Shown here piece by piece: positions 8,529 through 19,466 of a stretch of DNA of 64,000 nucleotides. The DNA is from Alphaproteobacteria bacterium. GTDB lineage: Bacteria; Pseudomonadota; Alphaproteobacteria; Caulobacterales; Maricaulaceae. The position numbers and the translations under genes were made by a program. Below the pieces are notes generated by a model. The model ran no database searches. It was given only the letters and a program-made list of their open reading frames with translations, and had not been told where the DNA came from. The stretch lies in contig WGNG01000004.1 in NCBI GenBank assembly GCA_016124675.1, positions 1 to 64,000 of the forward strand, written 5' to 3'. The first letter of the stretch is position 1. Each line of letters starts with the position of its first letter.

Positions 8529-10577
8529 CTATTCCTCCTGCCCGCCATGCTGATCGAACCAGGCGATGATGTGCCCGGTCTTGTACAACAGCCGCGAAGG
8601 GCGGGAATCGGCGATACCGTGGAAGGTGTCCGGGATGCGCACCAGCCGGCTTTCAATGCCGCGAATCTGCAGGGCGTTATAGTACTGCACCGCCTCGGCC
8701 ACCGGCGTGCGCCGGTCCTCGGCGCCGACAAACACCATGGTGGGCGCGCTCACATTGCCCACCAGCGACAGGGGCGAGCGGCGCCAGTATTCCTCCGGCT
8801 CGTCCCAGGGCGTCACGCCGAACCAGTAGCGGTGGATCACCGGCCCGATATCGGAAGCCAGCGCAAAGCTTGTCCAGTTGATCACCGGCTTGCCCACAGC
8901 CGCCGCGCGCCAGCGCTCATCCGTCCCGATCAGCCAGGCGGTGAGCACGCCGCCACCCGAGGCGCCGGTGACAAACAGCCGGTCCTCGTCGATGAAGCCG
9001 CGCGCGATCAGGGCGTCGACGCCCGAGTTGAGGTCGTCCACATCGTTGCCGGGATAATCCTTGTCGATGAGGTTGGCGAAGTCCTGGCCATAGGAGGTGG
9101 AGCCGCGCGGATTGGTGTAGAACACCACATAGCCTGCGGCGGCCATCAATTGGACCTGACCCGAGAATTGCGGGCCATAGGCGGTGTGCGGGCCGCCATG
9201 GATTTCGAGGATCATAGGCCATTGGCGCTCGGGATCGAAACCCGGCGGATAGGCGATCCATCCCTCGATCTCGCGCCCGTCGGCCGAGCTCTCCCAGGTA
9301 AAGCGCTCCACCGGCGCAAGATCGCGCGCGCCCAGCACCCCGGCGTTCAGATCGGTCAGCACCTGCGCCTCGCCCCGGCGTCCGCCGGCGCCGACATTGG
9401 CGAGATCCTGCGCGCTCGCCAGCGGCGCGGCCCAGCGCCCGGTCGTGGAGACGGAAAACATGCCCGACGTGTAGGGCCGTCCGATGGTCAGTCCGCCAAT
9501 CGCGTCCGTCACCCGGTCGAGCCCGCCACTGAGCGCGGCATAGCCGAGCACGGTGTGGCCGCGATCATCAAAGCGCACCCACAGGCCGCGCCCGGACCCG
9601 TCCCACGCCATCTGGTCGATCCCGCGGTCGAGATCGGACAGAAGCTGGCTCGGCTCGCCGCCTGACAGCGGGCGCGTGTAGAGACGGCTGTCCTGGTGGG
9701 AGAAGGCTTCGCGCTGCGTGCGCAGGAAGGCCAGCGTGCGCCCGTCCGGGCTGACGCGCGGGGCGCGCTCGGCGCCGGGCAGATCGGTGATCTGGCGCGT
9801 TTCGCCGTCGGCGGCGCGCACGGCCCAGATATCGGCTTCGCGAAAGTCAAATCCGTCCTCGGCCCGCCCGCCATGACTGAAGAGGATCTCCGCGCTGCCG
9901 GCGGTCCAGGAGAGCCCGGTGATCGCGCCGCTCTCCACGCGGGTCAGTTGCCGCGGGGCGCCGCCATCGGCGGGCAGGACGTAAATCTGCGACGCGCCCG
10001 GTGGCAAATCGCCAATGCCGTCGGCCTGAAAGGCAAAGGTCTCGTCCACGCGCGGCGCCGCTGCCCACTCCGCCCCCTGGGGCCGCTCGGGCAGGCCGAT
10101 ATCCACCTGCGGCCCGCGTCCGGGCGTGAACATCGTGAAGGCGATCTGCGCGCCATCAGGCGAGACAGACAGCTGCGAGGCGCCGCGCGGCAAGCGGGCC
10201 AGGCGCGCGCTGCGCCCGTCGCCGGTCCAGGCCATGCGCAGCTCGGTCTGTCCGTCCTCGCTGGAGAGATAGAGGATGCGGCTGGAATCCGGTGTCCAGA
10301 CCGGGCTCGCATAATCGCCCGCGCCCGTGACCAGCGGGCGGTGGCCGGTCCCGTCAAAATTCACCACCCAGATCGATCCGCGCGTCCGGTCGGTCATGAT
10401 GTCGTTGGAGCGGCGCTGATAGGCGATCGTGCGCCCGTCCGGGCTGATCTGCACGTCGGCCGCCATTTCCAGGCTGAACACGTCGGCGAACTGAAGCGGG
10501 TTGGTTCCTGCTTGCGCGGACGCAGCGGAGGCGGACGAAAGGGCGAGGGCCCCGGCGGTGAATGCGAACAAGATCAT
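8529..10577 (-). CDS. Exported S9-family (prolyl oligopeptidase/acylaminoacyl) peptidase
   Basis: A 682-residue serine peptidase with a Sec signal peptide ending near SASAQA. The first two-thirds is a WD40-like beta-propeller with repeated SPDGRxxA segments. The C-terminal alpha/beta hydrolase domain has nucleophile GASGGG (about residue 540), aspartate in FVGAEDRRTP (about 618) and histidine in DTFHGIAD (about 652). It would cleave short peptides in the periplasm. It stands alone; AGGGAGG precedes the ATG at 10577. Confidence 0.92.
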   Translation of the reverse strand: MILFAFTAGALALSSASAASAQAGTNPLQFADVFSLEMAADVQISPDGRTIAYQRRSNDIMTDRTRGSIWVVNFDGTGHRPLVTGAGDYASPVWTPDSSRILYLSSEDGQTELRMAWTGDGRSARLARLPRGASQLSVSPDGAQIAFTMFTPGRGPQVDIGLPERPQGAEWAAAPRVDETFAFQADGIGDLPPGASQIYVLPADGGAPRQLTRVESGAITGLSWTAGSAEILFSHGGRAEDGFDFREADIWAVRAADGETRQITDLPGAERAPRVSPDGRTLAFLRTQREAFSHQDSRLYTRPLSGGEPSQLLSDLDRGIDQMAWDGSGRGLWVRFDDRGHTVLGYAALSGGLDRVTDAIGGLTIGRPYTSGMFSVSTTGRWAAPLASAQDLANVGAGGRRGEAQVLTDLNAGVLGARDLAPVERFTWESSADGREIEGWIAYPPGFDPERQWPMILEIHGGPHTAYGPQFSGQVQLMAAAGYVVFYTNPRGSTSYGQDFANLIDKDYPGNDVDDLNSGVDALIARGFIDEDRLFVTGASGGGVLTAWLIGTDERWRAAAVGKPVINWTSFALASDIGPVIHRYWFGVTPWDEPEEYWRRSPLSLVGNVSAPTMVFVGAEDRRTPVAEAVQYYNALQIRGIESRLVRIPDTFHGIADSRPSRLLYKTGHIIAWFDQHGGQEE

Positions 10578-10655
10578 GGCGATACCCTCCCTGGCGCAGG
10601 GCGGCAGGGTAAGGCGGGGCGCCCGCGGCTGGCAAGGCGAACCCTGGGGCGAGGC

Positions 10656-11846
10656 TCAGGCGGCGCGCGCCAGAAGCCCGGTGCGCGACAGCTTGTAGGG
10701 CGCGCGCGGCGCGCTCAGCACGCCAATCGAGGGGCCGGCCAGAAGGCGGGCCGGCGAGCGCACGCCCAGGCGCACCGCCTCCCAGCTGCCCAGATTATCA
10801 AGATACGCGCCCGCGCCGGTACGGCGCACCAGCGCCATGAAGCGGTCCAGATCGGTTCGCACGGCGGCGTCGGACCCTGCGGGAAAGTCTGCGCCGATCA
10901 GGGCCGGGCGAATTTCAGTAAACGGGTCGAGGGTCAGGGCGTCTGCGGGCGCGTGGACGAACAGGCGCCCGGCATGCTGGGCGACCATGTGTCCGGTTTC
11001 GGCCAGCGCCGCCCGGGGCGCATCCAGCGGCGTGTCTTCCAGCCGCACCCAGATCATCGCCCTTTGCGCCGGGGCGATGGAGGACAGGCGGGTCACATAG
11101 GTTGACCGGCATCGCGGCTGGGACAGGCTGGCATAGCCCGCCGGCACGATGAGCGCGCAGCGCGTGCCGGCCTTGATGAGCGCCTCCAGCGCCGCCGCCG
11201 CGCGGCCCAGCACCTCAAGGTCCAGGGCAAGGCGCGTTTCGGCCCGACGGGCGCCGCGCACAATCGCGCCGTTGACGAGCCAGCCGCGCCCGTCCTTCGA
11301 CAGGCGACGGGCGCGCATGAAGAAGCCGCCAACCGCCTCGTTGCGGGCGTCCCAGGCGGGCAGATAGTCGAGCGCGTCGATCCGCAGCTTGTCGTCTGTT
11401 CCCGCGGCTACGGCCTCATCGGGCCTTGGACCAGCGGCGCGCGGTCCGGCTTCGGGACGCGAGCGGGCCAGGGTGGCTTCGAACTCGGACAGGGTGAGGC
11501 GCTCGCACGCGCCCTCCACCTTCAGGCGTCCAAGTTCCTCATCGCCCATAAAGAAGGTTTCGAGCTCGGCGCGGATCCTTTCGGTGAGCCGCAAGGCCGG
11601 TTCGCCGGTCAGCGCCTTGAAAATCACGAGAAAGCCGGTGGCGCAGGGGATGATGAGGTCATCCTCGGCGATGCGCCGCTCGATCATGGAACGCGAGGCG
11701 AGGAAAGCGCGTTCGCGCAATTGCGGCCAGAGCGCGCCGGCCGCCTCACGCACGTGTTCAAGATTGACGAACTGGTAGCGGCCGAGATCGACATGATCGA
11801 CGCTGGCCAGATGGCGTTTGAGCAGCCGCATGACGGCGTCCTGCAT
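10656..11846 (-). CDS. Conserved-looking hypothetical protein, possibly degenerate EAL-like
   Basis: A 396-residue soluble protein starting MQDAVMRLLKRHL, chosen because TGGGAG sits about six bases before that ATG; a longer frame to 12134 has low-complexity content and no ribosome site. Residues about 10-120 form a charged helical region; residues about 140-396 show alternating strands and helices (ALDYLPAWDARNEAVGGFF, CALIVPAGYASLS, AGAYLDNLGSWEAVRLG, ARLLAGPSIGVLSAP) that loosely recall the EAL-domain barrel, but no E-A-L catalytic motif is seen. I do not recognise a specific family. No signal peptide or membrane helix. It is a single gene between the peptidase and a TBDR. Confidence 0.75.
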   Translation of the reverse strand: MQDAVMRLLKRHLASVDHVDLGRYQFVNLEHVREAAGALWPQLRERAFLASRSMIERRIAEDDLIIPCATGFLVIFKALTGEPALRLTERIRAELETFFMGDEELGRLKVEGACERLTLSEFEATLARSRPEAGPRAAGPRPDEAVAAGTDDKLRIDALDYLPAWDARNEAVGGFFMRARRLSKDGRGWLVNGAIVRGARRAETRLALDLEVLGRAAAALEALIKAGTRCALIVPAGYASLSQPRCRSTYVTRLSSIAPAQRAMIWVRLEDTPLDAPRAALAETGHMVAQHAGRLFVHAPADALTLDPFTEIRPALIGADFPAGSDAAVRTDLDRFMALVRRTGAGAYLDNLGSWEAVRLGVRSPARLLAGPSIGVLSAPRAPYKLSRTGLLARAA

Positions 11847-12307
11847 GACCGGCTCCCATAACCCAGCTGCAGGAGTATGGCGGCGACAGGTTGTGACTTG
11901 GTAAGCGTCCTGCCAGGCCGCGGCGCCAGGGGGCCGTTCATGGCGGTACGATGACGGCTGTGGCAAAACCCTTCGCGGACTGCTAAGACAGCGCCATGCC
12001 TGAATCGGCCCAGACCGGTCAGGGAGGGTGCAAGGGTCCGGTTTTCCGTAGAGGAGGCCGGGCCCTTCGCATATCCGGGGCCCAGGACAGGCCCGTGAGC
12101 GTGGCGCCCATGCAACAGTTTTGCGAAATAGCACGCGAAGACTGGTCGCCGCAGGGCCAGACCCGTCTCGGGGCTGTCGGCGGATGTTCTATTCTGCTTC
12201 CAAATCAGACACCATGCAAACACGCGAGCATGCTGCACTGCAACAATGCTCGGATCGACCGCTTGCAGCAGATCAAGCGGCGACGCCAATGAGGAGGACA
12301 TCAACGT
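11847..12307. other. Intergenic region upstream of a TonB-dependent receptor gene
   Basis: About 460 bases between two divergent genes. I see no gene with a ribosome site and no RNA gene. It must contain the promoter of the receptor gene; AATGAGGAGGACATCAACGT just before 12308 is a strong ribosome site. The short repeated TGCAAACACGCGAGCATGC-like text near 12210-12250 is not clearly an operator. Confidence 0.5.
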
Positions 12308-14764
12308 ATGACGACCCGTTTTACACGCGCCGCGCTTTGCGCCGCCGTCTCGTCGCTCGCCCTGGCCAGCGGCGCTTACGCCCAGACCGCCACCGATGAC
12401 CCTGCCGCCAGCGAACGCCGGACCATCGACGTGGTGACTGTTACGGCGCAACAACGCGAACAGTCAGCGCAGGACGTGCCGATCTCGCTCGGCGCCTATG
12501 GCGCAGACGAATTGCTCGCCGCGGGCGTACGGGACATCAAGGACCTGATCTCCATCGCGCCGGGCCTGATGGTAACCTCGACCCAGGCGGAAACCATCAC
12601 CACGGCGCGCATCCGTGGCATCGGCACGGTGGGCGACAATTTCGGCCTCGAGAGCTCGGTGGGCGTTTATATCGACGGTGTGTTCCGGGCGCGTAACGGG
12701 GTCGGCTTCTCCGATCTTGGCGAGATTGAGCGCATTGAAGTGCTGCGCGGTCCCCAGGGAACGCTGTTCGGCAAGAACACTTCTGCGGGCGTGCTCAACA
12801 TCGTCACGGTGGCGCCGGAGTTTGAGTATGGCGGTGCTCTGCAGGCCGAAGCCGGGAATTTCGGCTATCGCCGCCTGTCCGGCCATGTGACCGGTCCGAT
12901 CGGCGGGGAGACGCTGGCCGTGCGCCTGTTCGGGGCCATTGGCGAACGCGACGGCTTTACCGACATGACCCTGCGCCAGCCGGGCGGCACGCGTCAGGTC
13001 GAGTCCGAGACCAACAGCTATTACACCTTCCGTGCCCAGGCGCTCTGGGCGCCCAATGCCGAGGTCGAAGGCCGCTTCATCGCCGACTACACCCAGCGCG
13101 ACGAGTTCTGCTGCTCGGCCGTGCAATGGCGCACAGCGGCCGGACCGGCCGGGCTTGTCGGCGCCGTTGGCGGCCAGGTGCTCAACCCGGCCAATCCCGA
13201 TGCGCGGCGCGCCTTCTCCAACCGGGAATACCAGCAAGACGTGACCGATTACGGCGTTTCGGCCGAGTTCGATTTTGAGCTGCCCGTCGGCACGCTGACC
13301 ACCATCACCTCCTGGCGCAACTGGGAGAACACGCGCACCCAGGACATCGATTTCACGTCGGCTGACATCGCCTATCGGGCCGATGGCAACTCGACGGACC
13401 TGACGCGCTTTGACCAGGAAGTGCGTCTGACCGGCATCAACGGGAATCTCGACTGGCTGGTCGGCGGCATCTACTCGCATGAAGAGCTGGACCTGAACGA
13501 CGCCATCCGCTTCGGGGCGAACTGGGAAGTCTATCTGGGCCTGGCGGCTTCAGGCGGGACCAACCCGTTGTTTATCTCCCAGACCCTGAATGCGGTCGCC
13601 GGCGCTCCGCTGTTCGCGCCGGGTCAGGCGCTGCCGGCCGGATCGGGCGTCAATCAGGACACCTATAATCAGACCGGGCGCAGCTGGGCGCTGTTTACCC
13701 ACAACACCTACCAGCTGACCGACCAGTTCGCGATTACGGGCGGTCTGCGTTACACACGCGAAACCAAGGACGTGGTGGCGAGCTTCTCCACCAATCCCAC
13801 GCCGGGTTGCGCCTTCCTCGAGACGGTGTTCGGTCCCGATCCGATCGCCGGCGCGGCGGGCACGCCGCTGGCGGGCCTCGCGCCGCTGGTGTGCTTGCCC
13901 TATGCGCGCACCGGTCTGGACGCCAATGGCTATGATCGCGAGCGCACGGACGAGGAAGTCTCCGGCACGCTTCGCGCGACGTTCGACGTCAGCGACGATG
14001 TGATGCTCTATGCCGGCTTCTCGCGCGGCTTCAAGGCGGGCGGCTTCAACCTCGACCGGGAATTCAACGGACCGGTCTCAGGCGGGTCGTTCACCAATTC
14101 CGACAGCTCCTTCCGTCCGGAGCTGATCGACGCCTATGAGGTTGGTTTCAAGTCGCAGCTGTTCGGTAACGTGCTGCAACTGAACGGGAATTATTTCTAC
14201 CAGGAAATCACCGACTTCCAGCTCAACACGTTCACGGGTCTGGCCTTCGTGGTGCAGAACATTCCCGAGGTGACCACCTATGGCGTTGAGGTAGACTTCA
14301 GCTGGGCGACCCCGATCGAGGGCCTCGATATCACCGGCGGGTATGCGTATGTGAATGCGACGTATGGCGACAATCTGGGGACCTTGCCGGCGGCGCTCTT
14401 CCGCCTGCCGGGCAGCCAGATCTCGCTGTCGCCCGAGCACTTCATCACGGGCCAGGCGATCTATGAGCGTCCCTTGACCGATACGCTCATGTTCCTCGCC
14501 GCGCTCGATGCACGCTGGGTGTCGGAATACAATACCGGCTCCGACCTCGCGCCGGGCAAGGAGCAGGAGGCCTTCACCATGCTCAATGGCCGCCTGGGCG
14601 TCGGCTCCATGAACGGGCGCTGGAATGTGGAGGTTTGGGGCCGCAATCTGACCGACGAGACCTATGCCCAGGTCGCGTTCGACCAGTTCGCCCAGACCGG
14701 CACGTTCGGCGCCTTCCTGGGCGCGCCGCGCACCTGGGGCGTGACCCTGCGCACCGAGTGGTAG
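12308..14764 (+). CDS. TonB-dependent outer-membrane receptor
   Basis: An 818-residue receptor with a Sec signal (cleaved near GAYAQT), a TonB box-like DVVTVTAQQREQ, an N-terminal plug domain (RIRGIGTVGDNFGLESSVG, VLRGPQGTLFGKNTSAGVLNI) and a 22-strand barrel ending in the aromatic GVTLRTEW. It belongs to the broad FepA/FhuA-like class rather than the sugar-type class seen at 50-53 kb. No regulator, transporter or hydrolase adjoins it, so the ligand (siderophore, vitamin, plant compound) cannot be named. It is monocistronic with its own terminator. Confidence 0.93.
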   Translation: MTTRFTRAALCAAVSSLALASGAYAQTATDDPAASERRTIDVVTVTAQQREQSAQDVPISLGAYGADELLAAGVRDIKDLISIAPGLMVTSTQAETITTARIRGIGTVGDNFGLESSVGVYIDGVFRARNGVGFSDLGEIERIEVLRGPQGTLFGKNTSAGVLNIVTVAPEFEYGGALQAEAGNFGYRRLSGHVTGPIGGETLAVRLFGAIGERDGFTDMTLRQPGGTRQVESETNSYYTFRAQALWAPNAEVEGRFIADYTQRDEFCCSAVQWRTAAGPAGLVGAVGGQVLNPANPDARRAFSNREYQQDVTDYGVSAEFDFELPVGTLTTITSWRNWENTRTQDIDFTSADIAYRADGNSTDLTRFDQEVRLTGINGNLDWLVGGIYSHEELDLNDAIRFGANWEVYLGLAASGGTNPLFISQTLNAVAGAPLFAPGQALPAGSGVNQDTYNQTGRSWALFTHNTYQLTDQFAITGGLRYTRETKDVVASFSTNPTPGCAFLETVFGPDPIAGAAGTPLAGLAPLVCLPYARTGLDANGYDRERTDEEVSGTLRATFDVSDDVMLYAGFSRGFKAGGFNLDREFNGPVSGGSFTNSDSSFRPELIDAYEVGFKSQLFGNVLQLNGNYFYQEITDFQLNTFTGLAFVVQNIPEVTTYGVEVDFSWATPIEGLDITGGYAYVNATYGDNLGTLPAALFRLPGSQISLSPEHFITGQAIYERPLTDTLMFLAALDARWVSEYNTGSDLAPGKEQEAFTMLNGRLGVGSMNGRWNVEVWGRNLTDETYAQVAFDQFAQTGTFGAFLGAPRTWGVTLRTEW

Positions 14765-14814
14765 ACAGCAGCGCCTGAGCCGGGCTGCAAGGCCCGGACG
14801 GCGAATACAAGAGA

Positions 14815-14847
14815 AAGGCCGGTCCCTTGACGGGGCCGGCCTTTTTC
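14815..14847 (+). terminator. Rho-independent terminator of the receptor gene
   Basis: The stem AGGCCGGTCCC (14816-14826) pairs with GGGGCCGGCCT (14832-14842), one G-T pair, and is followed by TTTTTC. It lies about 50 bases after the receptor stop and just before the convergent malate synthase gene. Confidence 0.88.
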
Positions 14848-14893
14848 GTTGCGGAGGTGACGAGGCTGAGCCGGCCCGCGCCAGCGCGGCGCG

Positions 14894-16492
<1,599 letters not shown>

Positions 16493-16581
16493 CAGGTCAT
16501 TCCGTTTTGCGGCTGTGTAGAAAAGCAGCACCCGGACCCGGCGCCAAGCCGGACCCGGGCGCAGGACACGCCAGACAGAGC

Positions 16582-17877
16582 CTACTCGGCCGCGTCGTGC
16601 TTGAACTGGGCGGTTTCGGTGCTCTCGCCCATGGCGGTGGTGGAGGCGGCGCCGCCCGACAGAGTCATGTTGACCAGGTCGAAATAGCCGGTGCCCACTT
16701 CGCGCTGGTGGCGGGTGGCGGTGTAGCCGTCTTTCTCGGCGGCGAACTCGGCCTGCTGGAGTTCCGAGTAGGCGCCCATGCCGCGGTCCCTGTAACCGCG
16801 CGCCAGCTCGAACATGCCGAAATTGAGCTGGTGGAAGCCGGCGAGCGTCACGAACTGGAACTTGTAACCCATGGCGCCCAGCTCGCGCTGGTAGGTTTCG
16901 ATGGTGGCCTTGTCGAGGTTCTTCTCCCAGTTGAACGAGGGCGAGCAGTTATACGCCATCATCTTGCCCGGATGGGCCTTCTGGATCGCCTCGGCGAAGC
17001 GGCGCGCCTCGTCCAGATTGGGCTTCGAGGTCTCCCACCACAACAGGTCGGCGACCTTCGCGTAGGCGAGGCCGCGCATGATGCAGTGCTCGACGCCCAC
17101 ACCCTGCCTGAGCCGGTAGAAGCCTTCGGGCGTCCGGCCCGCGTCATAATCGATGAAGGCGTGGTCGCGCTCGTCAATGTCGGAATTGATCAGCGTGGCC
17201 GATTCCGCATCGGTGCGCGCCACGGTGACCGTGGGCACGCCCATGACGTCGGCGGCGAGACGCGCGGCGTTGAGATTGCGCTCGTGCTGGCTGGTGGGGA
17301 TCAACACCTTGCCGCCCAGATGCCCGCACTTCTTTTCGGCCGCGACCTGGTCTTCGAAATGGACGCCCGAAGCGCCCGCCTCGATGAAGGCGCGCATGAT
17401 TTCATAGCAGTTGAGCGTGCCGCCGAACCCGGCCTCGGCGTCAGCGACGATGGGCGCGAACCAGTCGCGGCTCGCCCTGCCGGTCTCGGCCACTTCGATC
17501 TGGTCAGCGCGCTGGAGGGTGCGGTTGATCTTGCGCGCCAGTTCGGGCGCGGAGTTAGCCGGATAGAGCGACTGGTCGGGATACATGGCGCCGGCGGTGT
17601 TCGCGTCGGCGGCGACCTGCCAGCCCGACAGATAGATCGCCTTGAGGCCTGCGCGCACCATCTGCATGGCCTGATTGCCCGACAGGGCGCCCAGCGCATT
17701 GATGTAGGGCTCGGTCTTGAGAAGCTCCCAGAGCTTGGCCGCGCCGCGCTCGGCAAGCGTATTGGCGATCAGCACAGAGCCGCGCAGGCGCAGCACGTCT
17801 TCAGGCGTGTAATTGCGGGAGATGCCATCAAAGCGTCCCGGGGCGGCGGCAGGCACGAGGTCGTAAAAGCTGGTCAT
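16582..17877 (-). CDS. aceA: Isocitrate lyase
   Basis: Splits isocitrate into glyoxylate and succinate, first step of the glyoxylate shunt, allowing growth on acetate and fatty acids. The 431-residue protein carries the signature [11 protein letters not shown] (catalytic cysteine at about residue 184), and [15 protein letters not shown] upstream of it. GGAGAGA lies eight bases before the ATG. Its promoter faces that of the ScfR-type regulator gene 132 bases away, which makes it a likely target of that regulator. Confidence 0.97.
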   Translation of the reverse strand: MTSFYDLVPAAAPGRFDGISRNYTPEDVLRLRGSVLIANTLAERGAAKLWELLKTEPYINALGALSGNQAMQMVRAGLKAIYLSGWQVAADANTAGAMYPDQSLYPANSAPELARKINRTLQRADQIEVAETGRASRDWFAPIVADAEAGFGGTLNCYEIMRAFIEAGASGVHFEDQVAAEKKCGHLGGKVLIPTSQHERNLNAARLAADVMGVPTVTVARTDAESATLINSDIDERDHAFIDYDAGRTPEGFYRLRQGVGVEHCIMRGLAYAKVADLLWWETSKPNLDEARRFAEAIQKAHPGKMMAYNCSPSFNWEKNLDKATIETYQRELGAMGYKFQFVTLAGFHQLNFGMFELARGYRDRGMGAYSELQQAEFAAEKDGYTATRHQREVGTGYFDLVNMTLSGGAASTTAMGESTETAQFKHDAAE

Positions 17878-18009
17878 GAGTCTCTCCGATCAATTTGTGC
17901 GGATAAAGACAGACTGTTCCGGATTGGTCGACCGGGCTATGCAGAGAAAGGAGAAACAGCGTATACCGATGACACGTGTTATGATGTCGTATTGTAAAGG
18001 TCGTGACAA
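17878..18009. promoter_or_regulatory. Divergent promoter region aceA / scfR-type regulator
   Basis: The 132 bases between the two divergent starts must hold both promoters. ATTGT at 17991-17995 forms an inverted repeat with ACAAT just at the regulator start (ATTGT-N10-ACAAAT), and ATTTGTGC occurs near the aceA start at about 17892. Known ScfR/PccR/RamB proteins bind TTTGCAAA-like half-sites; these are only partial matches, so the exact operator is uncertain. Confidence 0.4.
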
Positions 18010-19410
18010 ATGGCTGAAGCCCAGGAAAAACTGTTTGCGGGCGCGCGCCTGCGCCGGATGCGGCGCGATCTGGGCCACAGCCAGGCGCAGTTCGCTGACA
18101 GCCTGTCGGTGTCGCCAAGCTATCTCAATCTCATGGAGCGCAACCAGCGTCCGGTGACTGCGCGTGTCCTTCTGGCGCTGGCGGAGGTGTATGACATTGA
18201 CGTGCGCGCCTTCGCCGCCGACAGCGACCGGCAATTGCTGGCCGACCTGAAGGAGGCTGCGGCCGATCCGGTGCTCAAGGGCGCCGATCTTGACCAGCGT
18301 GACCTCACCGATCTCGCCGACGCGCATCCGCGCGCCGCCGAGGCGCTGGCGCGGCTGTATCAGGCCTATCGGGACACCAGCGCCGCAGCGGCTGACCTGG
18401 CCCTGCGCGCAGAGGAGGGCGGGACCGGCGCAGGCCGCTCGGCGCTGGAGGAGGTGCGCGACGCTCTGGACGCGGCGCAGAACCATTACCCGGCGCTGGA
18501 GAGCGCGGCAGAGGCGCTGCGCAAGGCCTTGCCGGAGGCCGTGTCGCTGGAGGCCGCGCTGGCGGCGCGGCTCAGGACGGCGCATGGCGCAGCGGTGCGG
18601 GTGTATGATGACGCGGTGATGGCGGGCGCGCTGCGCCGTTTCGATTTCCATGCCCGCAAGCTCTTGCTGAGCGATCTGCTCACCCCGTCGGCGCGCGCCT
18701 TCCATATCGCGGTGACGCTCGTGCAGCTGGAACTCGGCGCCATGCTCGACGCCGAAGCAGACCGACCCCAGGCTTTGGGCGCGGATGCGCGCGCCCTTTA
18801 CCGGGCCAGTCTGGCCAATTACGCCGCCGCCGCCGTGCTGATGCCCTATGACGCCTTCCACCGGGCGGCTGAAGCGTCGCGCTATGACATTGACGTGCTG
18901 CGCCGCCGCTTTTCGGTGAGCTTCGAGCAGGTCTGCCACAGGCTGACGACGCTGAACCGGCCGGGCGCGCGGGGCATTGCGTTCTTCATGATTCGCGTCG
19001 ACCCGGCGGGCAATGCCTCCAAACGCTTTGGCGGCGGCGTGCTGGCCTTCGCCCGGTCGGGCGGGGGATGCGTGCGCTGGCGGGTGCATGAGGCGTTCCG
19101 CGCGCCCGAGCGCATTCATGTGCAGGGCCTCGAGCTGCCAGACGGGTCGCGCTTCATCTCGATCGCCCGGGCAGTGACGCGCCCGCTGCCATCGGGCGGC
19201 GCTGCGCTGGCGGCCATAGCGCTGGGATGCGAGGCGAAGGAAGCGGGGCGTATCGCCTATGCGCCAACCGGTTTCACCCCGGTGGGCCTGTCCTGCCGCC
19301 TGTGCGAGCGCGCCGACTGCGCCGAGCGCGCCTTCCCCCCGCTGCAGCGGCCCTTGCGGGTCGATCCGCACGTTCAGGGGGCCGCGCCGTTCGCATTTGC
19401 ACACGACTAG
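18010..19410 (+). CDS. ScfR/PccR-type XRE regulator with short-chain fatty acyl-CoA sensing domain
   Basis: A 466-residue transcription factor. Residues about 8-65 are an XRE helix-turn-helix (LRRMRRDLGHSQAQFADSL, SPSYLNLMERNQRPVTARVL), the middle resembles the IrrE/ImmA-like region, and the C-terminus has the family's cysteine-rich end (GLSCRLCERADCAERAFPP). Relatives (RamB, PccR, ScfR) sense acyl-CoAs and control propionyl-CoA or glyoxylate-cycle genes. Its position divergent from aceA-aceB strongly suggests it controls the glyoxylate shunt. Whether it activates or represses cannot be read from sequence. Confidence 0.9.
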   Translation: MAEAQEKLFAGARLRRMRRDLGHSQAQFADSLSVSPSYLNLMERNQRPVTARVLLALAEVYDIDVRAFAADSDRQLLADLKEAAADPVLKGADLDQRDLTDLADAHPRAAEALARLYQAYRDTSAAAADLALRAEEGGTGAGRSALEEVRDALDAAQNHYPALESAAEALRKALPEAVSLEAALAARLRTAHGAAVRVYDDAVMAGALRRFDFHARKLLLSDLLTPSARAFHIAVTLVQLELGAMLDAEADRPQALGADARALYRASLANYAAAAVLMPYDAFHRAAEASRYDIDVLRRRFSVSFEQVCHRLTTLNRPGARGIAFFMIRVDPAGNASKRFGGGVLAFARSGGGCVRWRVHEAFRAPERIHVQGLELPDGSRFISIARAVTRPLPSGGAALAAIALGCEAKEAGRIAYAPTGFTPVGLSCRLCERADCAERAFPPLQRPLRVDPHVQGAAPFAFAHD

Positions 19411-19466
19411 CCTTCGCCCGTGGGGCGCGGGCGTGTATGGTCAGTCATTATCGGGTTCGAATCTGG

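Noticed and set aside
11996-12292. A 98-residue plus-strand frame before the TonB-dependent receptor
   Set aside because: No ribosome site, no domain, and it lies in the leader of the receptor gene; probably non-coding.
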